Source of the DNA: Pirellula staleyi DSM 6068 | GTDB taxonomy: Bacteria; Planctomycetota; Planctomycetia; Pirellulales; Pirellulaceae | Assembly (NCBI GenBank): GCA_945870455.1 | Contig: CAMBSL010000011.1 | Coordinates: forward strand, 1-46,107 | Reading direction: 5' to 3' | DNA: 46,107 nucleotides | Shown here: positions 25,975-34,670 of the stretch, piece after piece | Numbering within the stretch: position 1 is the stretch's first letter | How the letters are laid out: every line of letters begins with the position of its first letter | Translations under genes and position numbers: made by a program | Notes under the pieces: model-generated | What the model was told of the DNA's origin: nothing | What the model saw: the letters and a program-made list of their open reading frames with translations, nothing else | The model's database searches: none

Positions 25975-26811
25975 TCATTCCAGACGATATGCTCGAATTG
26001 CGTTCTTTGACCAGAAATTTTCCTGCTCAGCTTGGCTGAGCTGAGAAGTGAACGAGTCCACGGATGCGACCCAGTCGGCATAACTTGTTTTGAGCAGGCA
26101 AACCGGCCAATCCGAACCAAACATCAACCGTGATGGTCCAAAAGCCTCTAGGGCTGTTTCCCAGTAAGGCTGAATCTGTTGCTGTTGCCATCGGTCCGCG
26201 CGAACCTCGGTGACAACTCCCGAAAATTTGCAACACACATTGGACCGTTTGGCAAGTTCCCTCAAGTGAACGGCCCACGATTCGTCGAAAGAATCATCGC
26301 GGATGGTAGGTTTCGCGATATGGTCCAGGACGAACATTTGGTCTGGATGCCGATCGACAAACGGAATCGCAAAAGGAAGTTGGCGGCCATAGATCAGGAT
26401 GTCATATGTCCACCCGTATTCTTTCATGGCAGAAATTCCACGATTGAATTCACCACGAGCTAGGAATTGATCGTCGAGTTCATCTTGAACGACGTGTCGT
26501 AAGCCACAGAGCTTCTTCTGTTCGCGGAGCCTTTCCATTTCTTCGCAAACATTGCTTGCAGCCAAAGGCAACCAGCCCACGACGCCTTGTATCCAATCGC
26601 GTCCGACCGATTGCTCAAGCAGCCAGTTTGTTTCCTCGATACTCTGTCTTGCCTGAACGGAAATAACGCTCGAAATTTGGTTCGCAGTTGTTTCAATCGC
26701 CAAATGGGGCGCAAGAAAATCACGACGCAACGGGCTCATGGATTCTGAAATCCACGGGTAATGCTCAGCGGAGTATTGCCAAAGATGATGATGACTGTCA
26801 ATGCGTTCCAT
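25975..26811 (-). CDS. Amidohydrolase-2 family protein (fuconolactonase-like)
   Basis: A 278-residue metal-dependent hydrolase with a TIM-barrel. The first strand carries IDSHHHLWQ, the family metal motif. Later segments are GLRHVVQDELDD, FVLDHIAKP with the conserved His, CCKFSGVVTE and the last strand LMFGSDWPVC with the catalytic Asp. This pattern fits L-fuconolactonase / L-rhamnonolactonase-type proteins that open sugar lactones in deoxy-sugar catabolism. ATG 26811 is chosen because GAGG lies about 8 bases upstream; ATG 26817 is too close to it. No other sugar-catabolism gene is adjacent except rpiB upstream on the same strand, so the exact substrate is unknown. Confidence 0.82.
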   Translation of the reverse strand: MERIDSHHHLWQYSAEHYPWISESMSPLRRDFLAPHLAIETTANQISSVISVQARQSIEETNWLLEQSVGRDWIQGVVGWLPLAASNVCEEMERLREQKKLCGLRHVVQDELDDQFLARGEFNRGISAMKEYGWTYDILIYGRQLPFAIPFVDRHPDQMFVLDHIAKPTIRDDSFDESWAVHLRELAKRSNVCCKFSGVVTEVRADRWQQQQIQPYWETALEAFGPSRLMFGSDWPVCLLKTSYADWVASVDSFTSQLSQAEQENFWSKNAIRAYRLE

Positions 26812-26865
26812 ATCCATGCCCTCAAAAAACCATGTCCCCAAAACCTAGAGTTCCAAGGTTTTTCG

Positions 26866-27324
26866 CTAACTTTTCGAAGGAACACGGTCATTCTCGATAT
26901 CGACAATCTTTTCAAGGCGACGTGAATGTCGACCTTCCTCGAATTCCGTTGCCAACCAGATTCGCACTAAGTCGCCGACCGGTCTGTCTCCGATCAAATC
27001 TCCCGGCAAACACAGTACATTGACATCGTTGTGCCGCCGACACATTTCCGCCATAACCTCGTCCGCACAGGCTGCAGCTCGAACACCACGGAACTTATTT
27101 GCGGCGATTGCCATTCCAAATCCAGTGCCGCAAATCAAGATACCGCGCTCAACAAGCCCCGCCGCGACCTTGGGAGCGACGATGACCGCATAGTCGGGAT
27201 AATCAACCGCTTGGTCACTGTGCGTGCCGACGTCCTCTACCTCATGACCGTCTGCCGTTAAGAGGGTAATGAGTTTGCCTTTGATTTGAAAACCACGATG
27301 GTCACTTCCGATGGCGATTCTCAT
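26866..27324 (-). CDS. rpiB: Ribose 5-phosphate isomerase B
   Basis: A 152-residue protein of the RpiB/LacAB family. It interconverts ribose 5-phosphate and ribulose 5-phosphate in the pentose phosphate pathway. Key motifs are IAIGSDHRGFQIK at the N-terminus, the DYPDYA segment, the active-site ICGTGFGMAIAANKFRGVRAA with its Cys, and the RRHNDVNVLCLPGDLIG stretch. Length is normal for the family. The gene is the middle one of three on the minus strand: 37 bp after the YrdC-phosphatase fusion and 54 bp before the amidohydrolase gene. This suggests a shared transcript. Confidence 0.95.
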   Translation of the reverse strand: MRIAIGSDHRGFQIKGKLITLLTADGHEVEDVGTHSDQAVDYPDYAVIVAPKVAAGLVERGILICGTGFGMAIAANKFRGVRAAACADEVMAEMCRRHNDVNVLCLPGDLIGDRPVGDLVRIWLATEFEEGRHSRRLEKIVDIENDRVPSKS

Positions 27325-27361
27325 TCTCCAAGCTCCAAGTTCATTTTGAGATCAAGCGAAT

Positions 27362-28489
27362 TTATTGCCATTGGATAAGCGACTTCACATCGAGTTGCTC
27401 TATCCAATAGTCTGTATGCCGGTCTAATTGCTGTGCGCATTTTTGGTAGACATCAAGCTGGCCACCAAAAGGATCACTGATCTCGCCTCCATCGGGCGAA
27501 ATCAAATGAACTTTGTCCGCCACAGTCGGCCACTGCGAAACAATTACTTGGCGGTGCCGGTTTCCCATCGCAAGTATCAAGTCCGCTTTTTCGACCAAAG
27601 TAGAATTAAGTTGAGTGCTTTGGTGATTGTCGAGTGTTGTACCATAGTCGCGTATCGCCGCTGCCGCGCCGTGCGAGGCCGGGTCGCCTCCAAAAGCCGA
27701 AACACCGGCGGACAACGCGATCACGGGAGCGATTCCCTTTACAGGCAAATTTTGAAATCGTTCCTTAAGCTTGCGTTGCATCATCGCTTGTGCCATCGGC
27801 GACCGACACGTATTGCCCGTACACACAAACAGCACCATCCAGTGTGACATCTCACGCAAGGCTTGTTCATCTACATTCCCAGAACGAACGACTTTCGCAA
27901 TATTGCCATCGATTTGCACGACGGTAGCATAACCGGGCGATTCCACTTGGCCATCGTCGATCGCGAGAACGCATTGATCCTGTTGCATGCAATCGATCGA
28001 GTCCACTAATTGCTCTTGAAGTCCATTCGCTGGACAACAGATCAGCGGCCCAGATGTTAACTTGCAAACGTGGTTCAAGACGTTGTGCTGGGGCTGCCAA
28101 ACTCGAATTCGATTGGTTTCGTCGTTCAAGGCTGCTCTAACACGAGCATCAAGACATCGAAAAACACTCGATTCATTGGAATCTTGGAGACTGAGCATGA
28201 CCGAGCCCGGCCAAGCTTTTCTAGCCAATCTTCGCGATGCCGGACTGATATCAGGAAAATAATCGAGAGTTTCGTCGGCGGAACGAACCATCAAAGATAA
28301 TCCAACGTTTTTGGGATTTGCGTATTCACTTAACTTGGAAACGGCTTCCGCCCGAAGTCCGCTGGCGACCAGCAAATAGGTTCCGCTCGATGGCAAAGCA
28401 ACAATGTGCCCCTCCGCCAACGCTTGAACCGCCAAATGCACGATATCACGTGGATCTTCCGATTTCCTCCAATTTAAAATCTTCGTCAT
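27362..28489 (-). CDS. YrdC-like domain fused to low-molecular-weight protein tyrosine phosphatase
   Basis: A 375-residue fusion. The N-terminal half (about 10-210) has the YrdC/Sua5 outline: LAEGHIVALPSSGTYLLVAS, then NPKNVGLSLMVRSADE and ARKAWPGSVMLSL. The usual PTETVYGL and basic KxR residues are replaced, so threonylcarbamoyl-AMP synthesis is doubtful. The C-terminal half (about 220-375) is a complete low-molecular-weight phosphatase: P-loop VLFVCTGNTCRSPMAQAM (CX5R) and the acid loop ISDPFGGQLDVY. Such phosphatases act on phosphotyrosine or, in related proteins, arsenate. I start at ATG 28489, where the domain begins; a longer frame reaches 28612. It heads a minus-strand run with rpiB, divergent from the NHL gene. 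Confidence 0.82.
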   Translation of the reverse strand: MTKILNWRKSEDPRDIVHLAVQALAEGHIVALPSSGTYLLVASGLRAEAVSKLSEYANPKNVGLSLMVRSADETLDYFPDISPASRRLARKAWPGSVMLSLQDSNESSVFRCLDARVRAALNDETNRIRVWQPQHNVLNHVCKLTSGPLICCPANGLQEQLVDSIDCMQQDQCVLAIDDGQVESPGYATVVQIDGNIAKVVRSGNVDEQALREMSHWMVLFVCTGNTCRSPMAQAMMQRKLKERFQNLPVKGIAPVIALSAGVSAFGGDPASHGAAAAIRDYGTTLDNHQSTQLNSTLVEKADLILAMGNRHRQVIVSQWPTVADKVHLISPDGGEISDPFGGQLDVYQKCAQQLDRHTDYWIEQLDVKSLIQWQ

Positions 28490-28647
28490 ACTCGATGCGA
28501 ACAATGGGTTAGACAAGTTGCCTTGGGACGCTATCAGAACGGCTGATGTTGCGCAATTAGCTTCCAGATCTAGTATGATATCGCAGGAACCCACGTCGGT
28601 CGATTCCCCCATTAGGCTGCGATTGCGCTGCGGCTACCGAGCTTCAC

Positions 28648-29673
28648 ATGACACCCCGCCAACCGCAACCCTTCCCACGTCCTTTCGATCACGCGATCTT
28701 GCGTCGGGATTTCATCCGCTTGGCTGGGACGCAACTGGCTGGTTCGTTGGGTTTAGCCGCCACGTCGTCCTTGAGCCTGAATGTTGGCTGCACCGGAGTT
28801 GTTCCAACGGACAGACTAACAAAGCCCGACTTGATCCTTGGACAAACTGGCTTGGCGGACGGTCGATTTCAAAAACCACGCGCCATGGCAATCGACCAAA
28901 AGGACCAGATCTTTGTCTTGGATAAGACCGGTCGAGTTCAAATGTTCGATGAGTTTGGCAAATTTATTCGTGGCTGGCGAACGCCCGAAATCGAATCGGG
29001 CAAGCCTACGGGAATCTCAATCGACGTGGACGGAACGGTGATGGTTGCGGATACCCATTACTATCGATTTCTGTTCTATACTACGCAAGGCCGACTCCTG
29101 GAGGAAAAAACGATTGGAGGTACAAGCGGGCCAGACCCGGGGCAGTTCGCATTTGTAACCGACATTGTTCGCTCTTCTACCGGCGAGTACTATTGCAGCG
29201 AATACGGCGAATTTGATCGCATCAAAAAATATTCAAGCGACGGAGAATTCATCGATCAGATGGGCGAACACGGCACAGCCCCCCTTCAGTTTAGTCGCCC
29301 ACAAAGTCTCGCCGTAGATAACGACGGCCTGCTTTGGGTTGCAGATGCCTGTAACCACCGTTTGCAAGTCATTGATTGGCGAGACTCGAAACCTCGGTCC
29401 GTCGCAGTGATCGGCGAACAAGGCAAGGCCCCCGGGCAGTTCCAATGCCCCTATGGTATGATCTTATCGAAGGACGGTTCCGTAATTGTAAGCGAGTTTG
29501 AAAATCATCGCGTGCAACGTTTAGACCGAAATGGCAAATCGATATCCATTTGGGGCAATGCAGGACGTGGGCCAGGTGAACTTGTATGGCCCTGGGCTAT
29601 CGCGGAGGATTCGCGGAACCGTGTTTATGTTGTTGACTCGGGTAATAACCGCGTTCAAAGATTTCGTTTCTAG
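28648..29673 (+). CDS. Tat-exported NHL-repeat protein
   Basis: A 341-residue protein with a twin-arginine leader (LRRDFIRLAGTQLAGSLGLA) followed by GCTG, which may be a lipobox. The mature protein is an NHL-type beta-propeller with about six repeats; typical units are GRFQKPRAMAIDQKDQIFVL, QFSRPQSLAVDNDGLLWVAD, FQCPYGMILSKDGSVIVSE and LVWPWAIAEDSRNRVYVVDS, each with the NHRVQ/NNRVQ ending. NHL propellers bind proteins or act as scaffolds; the ligand is unknown. The gene is divergent from the YrdC fusion. Its 3' end is only 16 bp from the chosen start of the M50 protease, so the two are likely co-transcribed. Confidence 0.88.
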   Translation: MTPRQPQPFPRPFDHAILRRDFIRLAGTQLAGSLGLAATSSLSLNVGCTGVVPTDRLTKPDLILGQTGLADGRFQKPRAMAIDQKDQIFVLDKTGRVQMFDEFGKFIRGWRTPEIESGKPTGISIDVDGTVMVADTHYYRFLFYTTQGRLLEEKTIGGTSGPDPGQFAFVTDIVRSSTGEYYCSEYGEFDRIKKYSSDGEFIDQMGEHGTAPLQFSRPQSLAVDNDGLLWVADACNHRLQVIDWRDSKPRSVAVIGEQGKAPGQFQCPYGMILSKDGSVIVSEFENHRVQRLDRNGKSISIWGNAGRGPGELVWPWAIAEDSRNRVYVVDSGNNRVQRFRF

Positions 29674-29689
29674 TCACTCGGTATTGATT

Positions 29690-30496
29690 GTGTTTCAAAC
29701 CATCTACGTTGGCAAATTGCTTGGCATCAAGGTCTATATCCATTGGACCTTTTGGCTGCTCGCGATTTACATTGGACTCACCAACTTAAACAAAGGCCTC
29801 GGCAGCGCTCTTTACGCCTTGGGGTTCGTGTTTGCTGTATTCGGCTGTGTGTTCCTGCATGAAATGGGACATGCGATTGCCGCTAAATGGTTCCGGATCC
29901 CAACGCTGGATATCACCCTGTTGCCAATCGGCGGGCTAGCTCGCATGGGTGAATTTCCCCGTTCCCCGGCGGCCGAACTCGTCGTCGCTTTGGCGGGTCC
30001 ACTGGTGAACGTCGTTATTGCAATCATTTTGTTTCTCGGGCTTTCGATTCGAGCGAGTTTTGCCGAACTCTCCGAAGCAGGATTGGTTGCACTCGGGCCC
30101 TGGGAACAACTTCTCGTTGCAAATGTTGTGCTCGCGGTGTTCAACATGCTCCCCTCCTTTCCGATGGATGGCGGACGTGTGCTTCGAAGTCTGCTGGCGA
30201 TGTTTATGTCCTACTCAGCAGCCACCGTTATTGCAGCCAGAATTGGCCAGTTCATGGCGGTGATCATGTTTGTCGGTTCCTATTATTTTGGCTTTTCCCT
30301 ATTGCTCATTTCCATCATGGTATTCTTCGTCTGTACAGGTGAATTGCTTAAAGAGAAGCTTTTGCGAGCGACTCAGCATATGCCTCGCGGTCAAACTCCG
30401 TTTCAACAACCTCATACCTACGGACAAGGCATCGATCCAAGCGATACGAACAAGATCGATATCATCGATGCCGTTGAAGTACGAAGAGTCCCCTGA
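29690..30496 (+). CDS. M50-family (site-2-type) zinc metalloprotease
   Basis: About 268 residues of an integral membrane protease. Zinc ligands are HEMGH in FLHEMGHAIAAKWF and the Asp of NMLPSFPMDGGRVLRSLL. The core is LLPIGGLARMGEFP and ELVVALAGPLVNVVIAI, all typical of M50B proteases that cut substrates within the membrane. No CBS or PDZ domain is seen; the C-terminus is a soluble 60-residue tail. The start is uncertain: GTG 29690 or TTG 29684 begin right before the family-like LLGIKVYIHWTFWLL, while ATG 29627 would overlap the NHL gene by 47 bp. It follows the NHL gene closely and precedes a peptidase gene. Confidence 0.88.
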   Translation: MFQTIYVGKLLGIKVYIHWTFWLLAIYIGLTNLNKGLGSALYALGFVFAVFGCVFLHEMGHAIAAKWFRIPTLDITLLPIGGLARMGEFPRSPAAELVVALAGPLVNVVIAIILFLGLSIRASFAELSEAGLVALGPWEQLLVANVVLAVFNMLPSFPMDGGRVLRSLLAMFMSYSAATVIAARIGQFMAVIMFVGSYYFGFSLLLISIMVFFVCTGELLKEKLLRATQHMPRGQTPFQQPHTYGQGIDPSDTNKIDIIDAVEVRRVP

Positions 30497-30509
30497 GATT
30501 GCGGCCACT

Positions 30510-30544
30510 AAAACTACGACCACGAAAACTACGACCACGAAAAC
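30510..30544. repeat. Short 15-bp tandem repeat
   Basis: AAAACTACGACCACG occurs twice in tandem with a third partial copy, in the 63-bp gap between the M50 and M24 peptidase genes, just upstream of the M24 start. Confidence 0.8.
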
Positions 30545-30559
30545 ATTGAGTTCACCACG

Positions 30560-31657
30560 ATGATGACGGATTATGGCAGGCGATGCGATCGACTATTTCG
30601 CGAACTTCGCGATCGGAAACTTCCGAACCTGCTGGTTACTTCGCAACATAACGTGACTTACTTGACGGGCTTCACCGGAGAGGACAGTTACCTTTTCGCA
30701 GCGGATGGGGAGATCACAATCCTCAGCGACGCTCGTTATGAAGAACAGCTTCAACAAGAATGCCCGGAGAACCTCGTCTTTATTCGCGGGGCTACCGTAA
30801 CGATGATGGACGCATCCGCGGACTGGTTCGGCTCTCAAGGGGTGAGTTCACTGTGCGTTGAATCGCAAGCGATTACGTTGGCCCAGTGGGAGAAACTCCA
30901 AGAAAAACTCAGCAATGTCCAGCTGACTTCCAGCAGCGGAATCATCGAAAAGTTGCGAGAACGCAAGGACCCTTCGGAAATTGAGGCCGTCGAGAGAGCG
31001 ATTTCGATCGCCGAGCGCTCGTTCGTTTCTGTCGAGGCAATGTTGACCGGCGACATGACGGAAAAGAACGTCGCGGACGAACTTGAGTTTTCCATTCGAA
31101 AGCTCGGCGGGACGGGAAGCGCATTCAAATCGATTGTTGGTGTTGGAGCGCGTGCTGCCCTCCCACATGGGCGACCATCCTCGAAACAGATTGACGAAGA
31201 CGCGTTCGTTTTGATCGATTGGGGTGCCAAGGAAAATCTTTACTTAAGCGATCTTACACGCGTCATTGTCACAGGTAAGCCGACAGCCAAGTTCCGAAAG
31301 ATCTATCAAACGGTTCTCGATGCGCAGGAAGCCGCCATCCGAGCGATTCGACCCGGTATCTTGATGAGCGATGTCGACGCGATCGCAAGAGGAATCATCG
31401 AGCAGGCGGGCTTTGGCAAAAAATTCACGCATTCCTTAGGTCATTCTTTTGGTCTTCAAATACACGAATCGATCCGACTCGCAAAGGGGCAAGACCGACC
31501 GCTCGAAGCGGACATGGTTGTCACCGTAGAACCTGGTATCTATCTACCAGGAATTGCGGGCGTGCGAATCGAAGACGATGTTCTCGTCACGAAGTCAGGT
31601 AACCGGGTATTGACTTCCTTGCCCAAGACTTGGGACGAGATTGCACACCCGTTGTAG
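30560..31657 (+). CDS. Xaa-Pro peptidase (M24 family)
   Basis: A 365-residue cytoplasmic aminopeptidase or dipeptidase that removes residues N-terminal to proline. The N-terminal creatinase-like domain (about 1-130) includes NVTYLTGFTGEDSYL. The pita-bread domain has all five metal ligands: Asp in VLIDWGA, Asp in LSDLTRVIV, His in HSLGHSFGLQIHES, Glu in VTVEPGIYLP and Glu in VRIEDDVLVT. Proline hydrolysis is expected. Two adjacent ATGs (30560, 30563) are possible starts; neither has a strong Shine-Dalgarno. The stop codon is the first base-pair of a dispersed repeat. PepQ versus PepP cannot be told apart here. Confidence 0.9.
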   Translation: MMTDYGRRCDRLFRELRDRKLPNLLVTSQHNVTYLTGFTGEDSYLFAADGEITILSDARYEEQLQQECPENLVFIRGATVTMMDASADWFGSQGVSSLCVESQAITLAQWEKLQEKLSNVQLTSSSGIIEKLRERKDPSEIEAVERAISIAERSFVSVEAMLTGDMTEKNVADELEFSIRKLGGTGSAFKSIVGVGARAALPHGRPSSKQIDEDAFVLIDWGAKENLYLSDLTRVIVTGKPTAKFRKIYQTVLDAQEAAIRAIRPGILMSDVDAIARGIIEQAGFGKKFTHSLGHSFGLQIHESIRLAKGQDRPLEADMVVTVEPGIYLPGIAGVRIEDDVLVTKSGNRVLTSLPKTWDEIAHPL

Positions 31658-31856
31658 ACACAGCCAACAAAAGGTTCAGGCACGCTCCGCCGTGCCGTCC
31701 GCAGTCGGGCTTTTGCCGAAAGGTGCAGGCACGCTCCGCCGTGCCGTCCGCAGTCAGGCTTTAGTCAGGATTCCGGGTGGACGGCACATGGAATGTGCCT
31801 ACTACTTTGTGGACGGCACATGGAATGTGCCTACTACTTTGACTTTTGTCGGTTGC
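31657..31856. repeat. Dispersed repeat with GGCACG hairpins, copy 2 (expanded)
   Basis: This starts in the stop codon of the M24 peptidase gene. It is inverted relative to 24700-24814 and contains internal duplications: AGGCACGCTCCGCCGTGCCG occurs twice, and GGACGGCACATGGAATGTGC twice, each followed by CTACTACTTTG. It also fills the leader of the downstream ABC gene. The copy at 24700 has each unit once, so the expansion is local. Confidence 0.85.
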
Positions 31857-31954
31857 ACAATTCCGCAAAAATAAGGATCACAGCGTCGGCCGGCGGTTTT
31901 TCGGCTAAACTCAAATTCTCTGTGACCTTTTCATCGCTTTGGGTTCTTTCAACC

Positions 31955-32719
31955 ATGTCTTTCGCCATTGAAACTTGCCAACTTACTCGCGTCTTTGGTG
32001 AACGAAAGGCTGTCGATGCGGTGGATTTGAAAGTAGAAGAAGGTACGTTTTATGGGTTTTTAGGTCCCAACGGCGCCGGCAAATCCACAACGATCAAGAT
32101 GCTGACCGGCTTGCTCAGCCCGTCACATGGAACGGTAATGGTGCTTGGGCTCAATATGCTGGACCATGCAGAGTCCCTTGAAGCCAAACGGCATTCCGGC
32201 GTCGTTCCCGAAAACTTGGCGTTGTTCGACAACTTAACTGCGCATGAGTACTTGACTTTTATTGGCCGCATCCACGGACTGGATCGCGACGTTATTCGGC
32301 AAAGAAGCGATGAGATGTTGACCTTGCTATCGCTCGAACAAGAAACCAAAAAGCTTGTCCTGGAATACTCACATGGAATGCGTAAAAAGCTTGCGTTGGC
32401 TGCGGCTCTCATATCCAATCCCAAGTTGTTGTTTCTCGACGAGCCGTTCGAAGGGGTTGACGCAGTCGCTTCTCTAACGATCCGCGACTTGCTTTCCAGT
32501 TTCGTTGCGCGTGGTTCTACCGTCTTTTTGACTTCACATGTGCTTGAAATTGTGGAGCGTCTGTGCACCCACGTTGGTATTATCATGGAGGGTAAATTGA
32601 TCCAACAGTGTTCGATGGTCGACTTGCATGCAAACGGTTCGCTGGAGCAGTTTTTTTTAAACGTGACTGGCTCCAATCGCGATCAAACCCCCAAGCTAGA
32701 ATGGCTAGAGAAGAGTTAA
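31955..32719 (+). CDS. ABC transporter ATP-binding protein
   Basis: A 254-residue ATPase. Walker A is GPNGAGKSTT, the Q-loop region reads SGVVPENLALF, the signature is YSHGMRKKLALAAAL (a divergent LSGGQ), Walker B is LLFLDEPFEGVD, and the switch His is in LTSHVLE. This is the pattern of ABC-2-type exporters. ATG 31955 is chosen; the frame stays open upstream into the dispersed repeat, so a longer start at 31793 is artefactual. It overlaps the permease gene by 19 bp, implying one operon. The cargo is unknown. Confidence 0.92.
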   Translation: MSFAIETCQLTRVFGERKAVDAVDLKVEEGTFYGFLGPNGAGKSTTIKMLTGLLSPSHGTVMVLGLNMLDHAESLEAKRHSGVVPENLALFDNLTAHEYLTFIGRIHGLDRDVIRQRSDEMLTLLSLEQETKKLVLEYSHGMRKKLALAAALISNPKLLFLDEPFEGVDAVASLTIRDLLSSFVARGSTVFLTSHVLEIVERLCTHVGIIMEGKLIQQCSMVDLHANGSLEQFFLNVTGSNRDQTPKLEWLEKS

Positions 32720-34656
32720 AAAACACAATCGTGCAACCAAATTGGTTACGTGGCATCCTCGATCATTTTCAGACGTTCTTGTGGTTGCGTTGGCGAATTC
32801 GCGTCAATCAACTGAGTCACGGCTCAAAGCTCGGCAAAGCGTTGGCCGCCATCCTGCTGGCGACCGTAGTGATTGCGGGCATCACGTTCTTCGTAGGCGG
32901 AGCCTTAGTCGGCGCGATTGTTCCAAGGTACATTCCGAGAGAGTACTATTTTCTGATGTGGGATGGGTTGGTTGCCATCTTTGTTTTGTTTTGGGTGATC
33001 CATGTCGCTACGGATCTGCAGCGGTCCGATGCGATTACCTTTGATCGTATATTGCACTTACCTGTTTCATTTGGTCAGGTGTTCGCCATCAATTACTTGA
33101 GTGCCATGGCGAGTATTCTCTTTCTGTGTTTGAGTTCTTTCAGTTTCGGTTTCATTTTTGGTTCGTGTTTTTCGGTGGGACCATCTGCGCTCTTGATTGC
33201 GTTTCCATTTATTTTATTCTTGTTAGCAATCACATCGCTGACATACCAGTTACAAGGTTGGTTGGCAGCCATCATGTCAAATCCCCGTCGAAGACAATTG
33301 GTCCTGTTTATCATACCTGTCTTCATCGTGACCGTTGTTCAAGTACCAACCTTTGTTTTATCGCGTTATGCGAGGTACGCAAACCAAGCACGAAGTGCCG
33401 ATATCCCACCTCCGACATTGGTTGCCCCTGGACCCAACTCGGATGTGGAACACCAGGATGGCGACACCGAGGTTGCAGTCAACGAGACCGCTGACAAAGC
33501 GGATCTAGCCGACAGTCAGGAACAGGAAAAGGAAGCGTTGACCAAAGTGCTCTCGGAAGAAACGAGAAACGATAAGTTTGCAAACTTCATCGCGGGCATA
33601 GGCATGCTGAACCGCGTATTCCCGCCTCTGTGGATGGCTGGCTGTGCTCAATCCATTATGGCTGGCACATGGCATGTTTTCTGGCTAACGCCAGCCATGT
33701 TCGCTGTTGCGTTTTTGTCTTTACGACGCAATTACCGACAAACGCTTCGCTATTACTTGGGTGAGTCCGACGCGAGGGCGATTCATAAGCGAACGGGGAA
33801 ATCGAAGTCCTTGGTTGCGAAGCCCGCTTTTTCTGCAACAAGTCGGTCGGGCGGAAAGTCCAGAATGATTGAGTGGCAAATTCCGTTTGTATCGGAGAGC
33901 ACGTCGGCAGTTACGGTCATGACTTGGCAGTCCATGAAACGCGCACCGGAGGCGAAGATAGCGTTACTGTTACCTTTCGTAGCTCCTTTTGTGATGTTTG
34001 GTGCACTCCAATCCATCGACTTGCCCAAAGTTGACGAATTGAAAGCTTCCATGATCGTCGGCTTTTCCGCTTTGGTCTTACTGATCTCAACGGGCGTACT
34101 AGGCAATCAGTTCGGTTATGATCGAGCAGGCTTTCGGGCTTTTGTTTTGTCACCTGTTCGCCGGGATCACATCTTGTTGGGACGCAACATCGCGGCAATT
34201 CCTGTCGCATTGCTGCAGACCATTTGTTTGACGCTCTCGATTGGTTTTTTCTTCGGACTGGCCATCGACAAAGTATTTGCGGCGGTTTTGTTATCGTCAT
34301 CGTTGCTGCCACCCTGTTTGTTGCTTTTCAACTTGATGTCGATATTAACTCCTTTCCCGATAGCTGCGGGGAGTATGCAGCCAAAGCAACTTGACCTGGT
34401 TCCAGTTCTTTTCAGTATGTTGTTGTCGATGATTCTGCCGCTTATCACTTTAGTTGCACTATTTCCGATAGGCATCGAGTGGGTTGTTGAACGCTATTTC
34501 CTGAAGACTTCCGTGCTGCCAATTGCGCTAATCATGTCGGTTTTTTGGCTAGCTGGTTCGTTGTTGTTGTATCGATGGCTATTGCCGTATGAAGGCCGGT
34601 TGTTCGCTAGACGTGAAAAAGAGTTGCTCAGAATTGTCACATCCAAGATTGAATAA
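32701..34656 (+). CDS. ABC-2-type permease, large
   Basis: A 651-residue membrane protein. It has several N-terminal helices (AAILLATVVIAGITFFVGGAL; HLPVSFGQVFAINYL; SALLIAFPFILFLLAITSLT), a soluble acidic segment (about 250-320), further helices, and a second set after residue 410 (FGALQSIDLPK onward; LLSSSLLPPCLLLFNLMSIL). It is translated in overlap with the ATPase and is the matching permease. The doubled transmembrane layout suggests a fused dimer. I start at ATG 32701; the Shine-Dalgarno is weak. Confidence 0.85.
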   Translation: MAREELKNTIVQPNWLRGILDHFQTFLWLRWRIRVNQLSHGSKLGKALAAILLATVVIAGITFFVGGALVGAIVPRYIPREYYFLMWDGLVAIFVLFWVIHVATDLQRSDAITFDRILHLPVSFGQVFAINYLSAMASILFLCLSSFSFGFIFGSCFSVGPSALLIAFPFILFLLAITSLTYQLQGWLAAIMSNPRRRQLVLFIIPVFIVTVVQVPTFVLSRYARYANQARSADIPPPTLVAPGPNSDVEHQDGDTEVAVNETADKADLADSQEQEKEALTKVLSEETRNDKFANFIAGIGMLNRVFPPLWMAGCAQSIMAGTWHVFWLTPAMFAVAFLSLRRNYRQTLRYYLGESDARAIHKRTGKSKSLVAKPAFSATSRSGGKSRMIEWQIPFVSESTSAVTVMTWQSMKRAPEAKIALLLPFVAPFVMFGALQSIDLPKVDELKASMIVGFSALVLLISTGVLGNQFGYDRAGFRAFVLSPVRRDHILLGRNIAAIPVALLQTICLTLSIGFFFGLAIDKVFAAVLLSSSLLPPCLLLFNLMSILTPFPIAAGSMQPKQLDLVPVLFSMLLSMILPLITLVALFPIGIEWVVERYFLKTSVLPIALIMSVFWLAGSLLLYRWLLPYEGRLFARREKELLRIVTSKIE

Positions 34657-34670
34657 GTAGCTGGTATGAC

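Noticed and set aside
31793-31954. N-terminal extension of the ABC ATPase to 31793
   Set aside because: It begins inside the repeat at 31657-31856; the ATPase fold starts at the 31955 ATG.
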